Position numbers and translations under genes: made by a program. A DNA stretch of 24,169 bases from an uncultured Varibaculum sp. (GTDB taxonomy: Bacteria > Actinomycetota > Actinomycetes > Actinomycetales > Actinomycetaceae): assembly GCF_902489465.1 (NCBI RefSeq), contig NZ_CABTZZ010000028.1:1-24169 (forward strand), in the 5' to 3' direction. The notes under the pieces were generated by a model. It was given only the letters and a program-made list of their open reading frames with translations. It made no database searches and was not told where the DNA came from. Of the stretch, positions 24,035 to 24,169 are shown piece by piece. Numbering within the stretch: position 1 is the first letter of the stretch; every line of letters begins with the position of its first letter.

Positions 24035-24065
24035 AGTATAGTGGCTTGGCGACATTTAATGTCAA
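24035..24065 (-). promoter_or_regulatory. Promoter and operator-like palindrome of the secreted M15-like gene
   Basis: On the minus strand TTGACA (24060-24065) is a perfect -35, and TATACT (24035-24040) a good -10, but the spacer is 19 bases. The perfect 13-base palindrome GACATTTAATGTC (24051-24063) overlaps the -35, a natural site for a regulator. The 5' leader would be about 70 bases. Confidence 0.5.
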
Positions 24066-24137
24066 ACCTGGTGACTTAATACACTTATCAAACCAGAGTT
24101 GCCGGTATTATCTGGTCACTATAAATGTAAAAGTCTC

Positions 24138-24169
24138 GGGGGGGGGGGGGGGGCGCTCCCCCCCCCCCC
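24138..24169. other. Homopolymer contig end
   Basis: A run of 16 G, then CGCT, then 12 C, ends the window. With the 12-C run at base 1 this looks like a sequencing or assembly artefact. The sequence between 24066 and 24137 is normal AT-rich intergenic DNA. Confidence 0.75.

Noticed and set aside
23957..24055. A 33-residue N-terminal extension of the secreted protein
   Set aside because: It would bury the signal peptide and cover the promoter. AGGAG precedes the inner GTG.
1..24169. tRNA, rRNA, CRISPR, insertion sequence or phage genes
   Set aside because: No cloverleaf, spaced repeats, transposase motifs or terminal repeats were seen in any gap.

Overview
The window looks like one assembled contig from a medium-GC actinobacterium. 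Protein sequences and gene order (rplQ-truA-rplM-rpsI, glmM, coaA, then glmS-nnr-alr-tsaE-tsaB-rimI) suggest Actinomycetaceae, something like Varibaculum or Mobiluncus. That assignment is inference from gene order and protein style; no marker in the window fixes the genus. Both ends are homopolymer G/C runs that look like sequencing or assembly artefacts.

Layout, left to right. (1) 109-3630, minus: sdhC-sdhA-sdhB, a menaquinone-linked succinate dehydrogenase/fumarate reductase with one five-helix membrane anchor. (2) 3873-10407, minus: glmS-nnr-alr-tsaE-tsaB-rimI, a tight run for amino-sugar synthesis, NAD(P)HX repair, D-alanine supply and t6A tRNA modification. (3) 10566-13019, plus: glmM and coaA, divergent from glmS. 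GlmS and GlmM catalyse consecutive steps toward UDP-GlcNAc, and Alr feeds the same cell-wall pathway. (4) 13133-14098, minus: rplM-rpsI, behind a strong promoter and a structured leader. (5) 14399-16041, minus: a ROK sugar-kinase-like gene overlapping truA. (6) 16216-19344, minus: infA-rpmJ-rpsM-rpsK-rpoA-rplQ, closed by a canonical Rho-independent terminator. (7) 19576-23031, minus: secY-adk-map, then a MazF/PemK-fold gene between map and infA. (8) 23303-23956, minus: a secreted protein with an M15-peptidase-like zinc-site pattern.

Most genes are housekeeping and ordinary. I found no defence island, mobile element, CRISPR array, tRNA or rRNA, and nothing I would call a new multi-gene system. 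The points worth a second look are in regulation and gene order: a potential pseudoknot just upstream of rpsM, operator-like inverted repeats at the infA, rpoA and secreted-hydrolase promoters, a nested palindrome before the PemK-like gene, two long hairpins with T-runs on the wrong side, absence of rplO, rpsD and tsaD from their usual neighbourhoods, and an acidic insertion in GlmS. Several highly expressed genes start at GTG or TTG (sdhB, sdhC, rplM, rpoA, secY).
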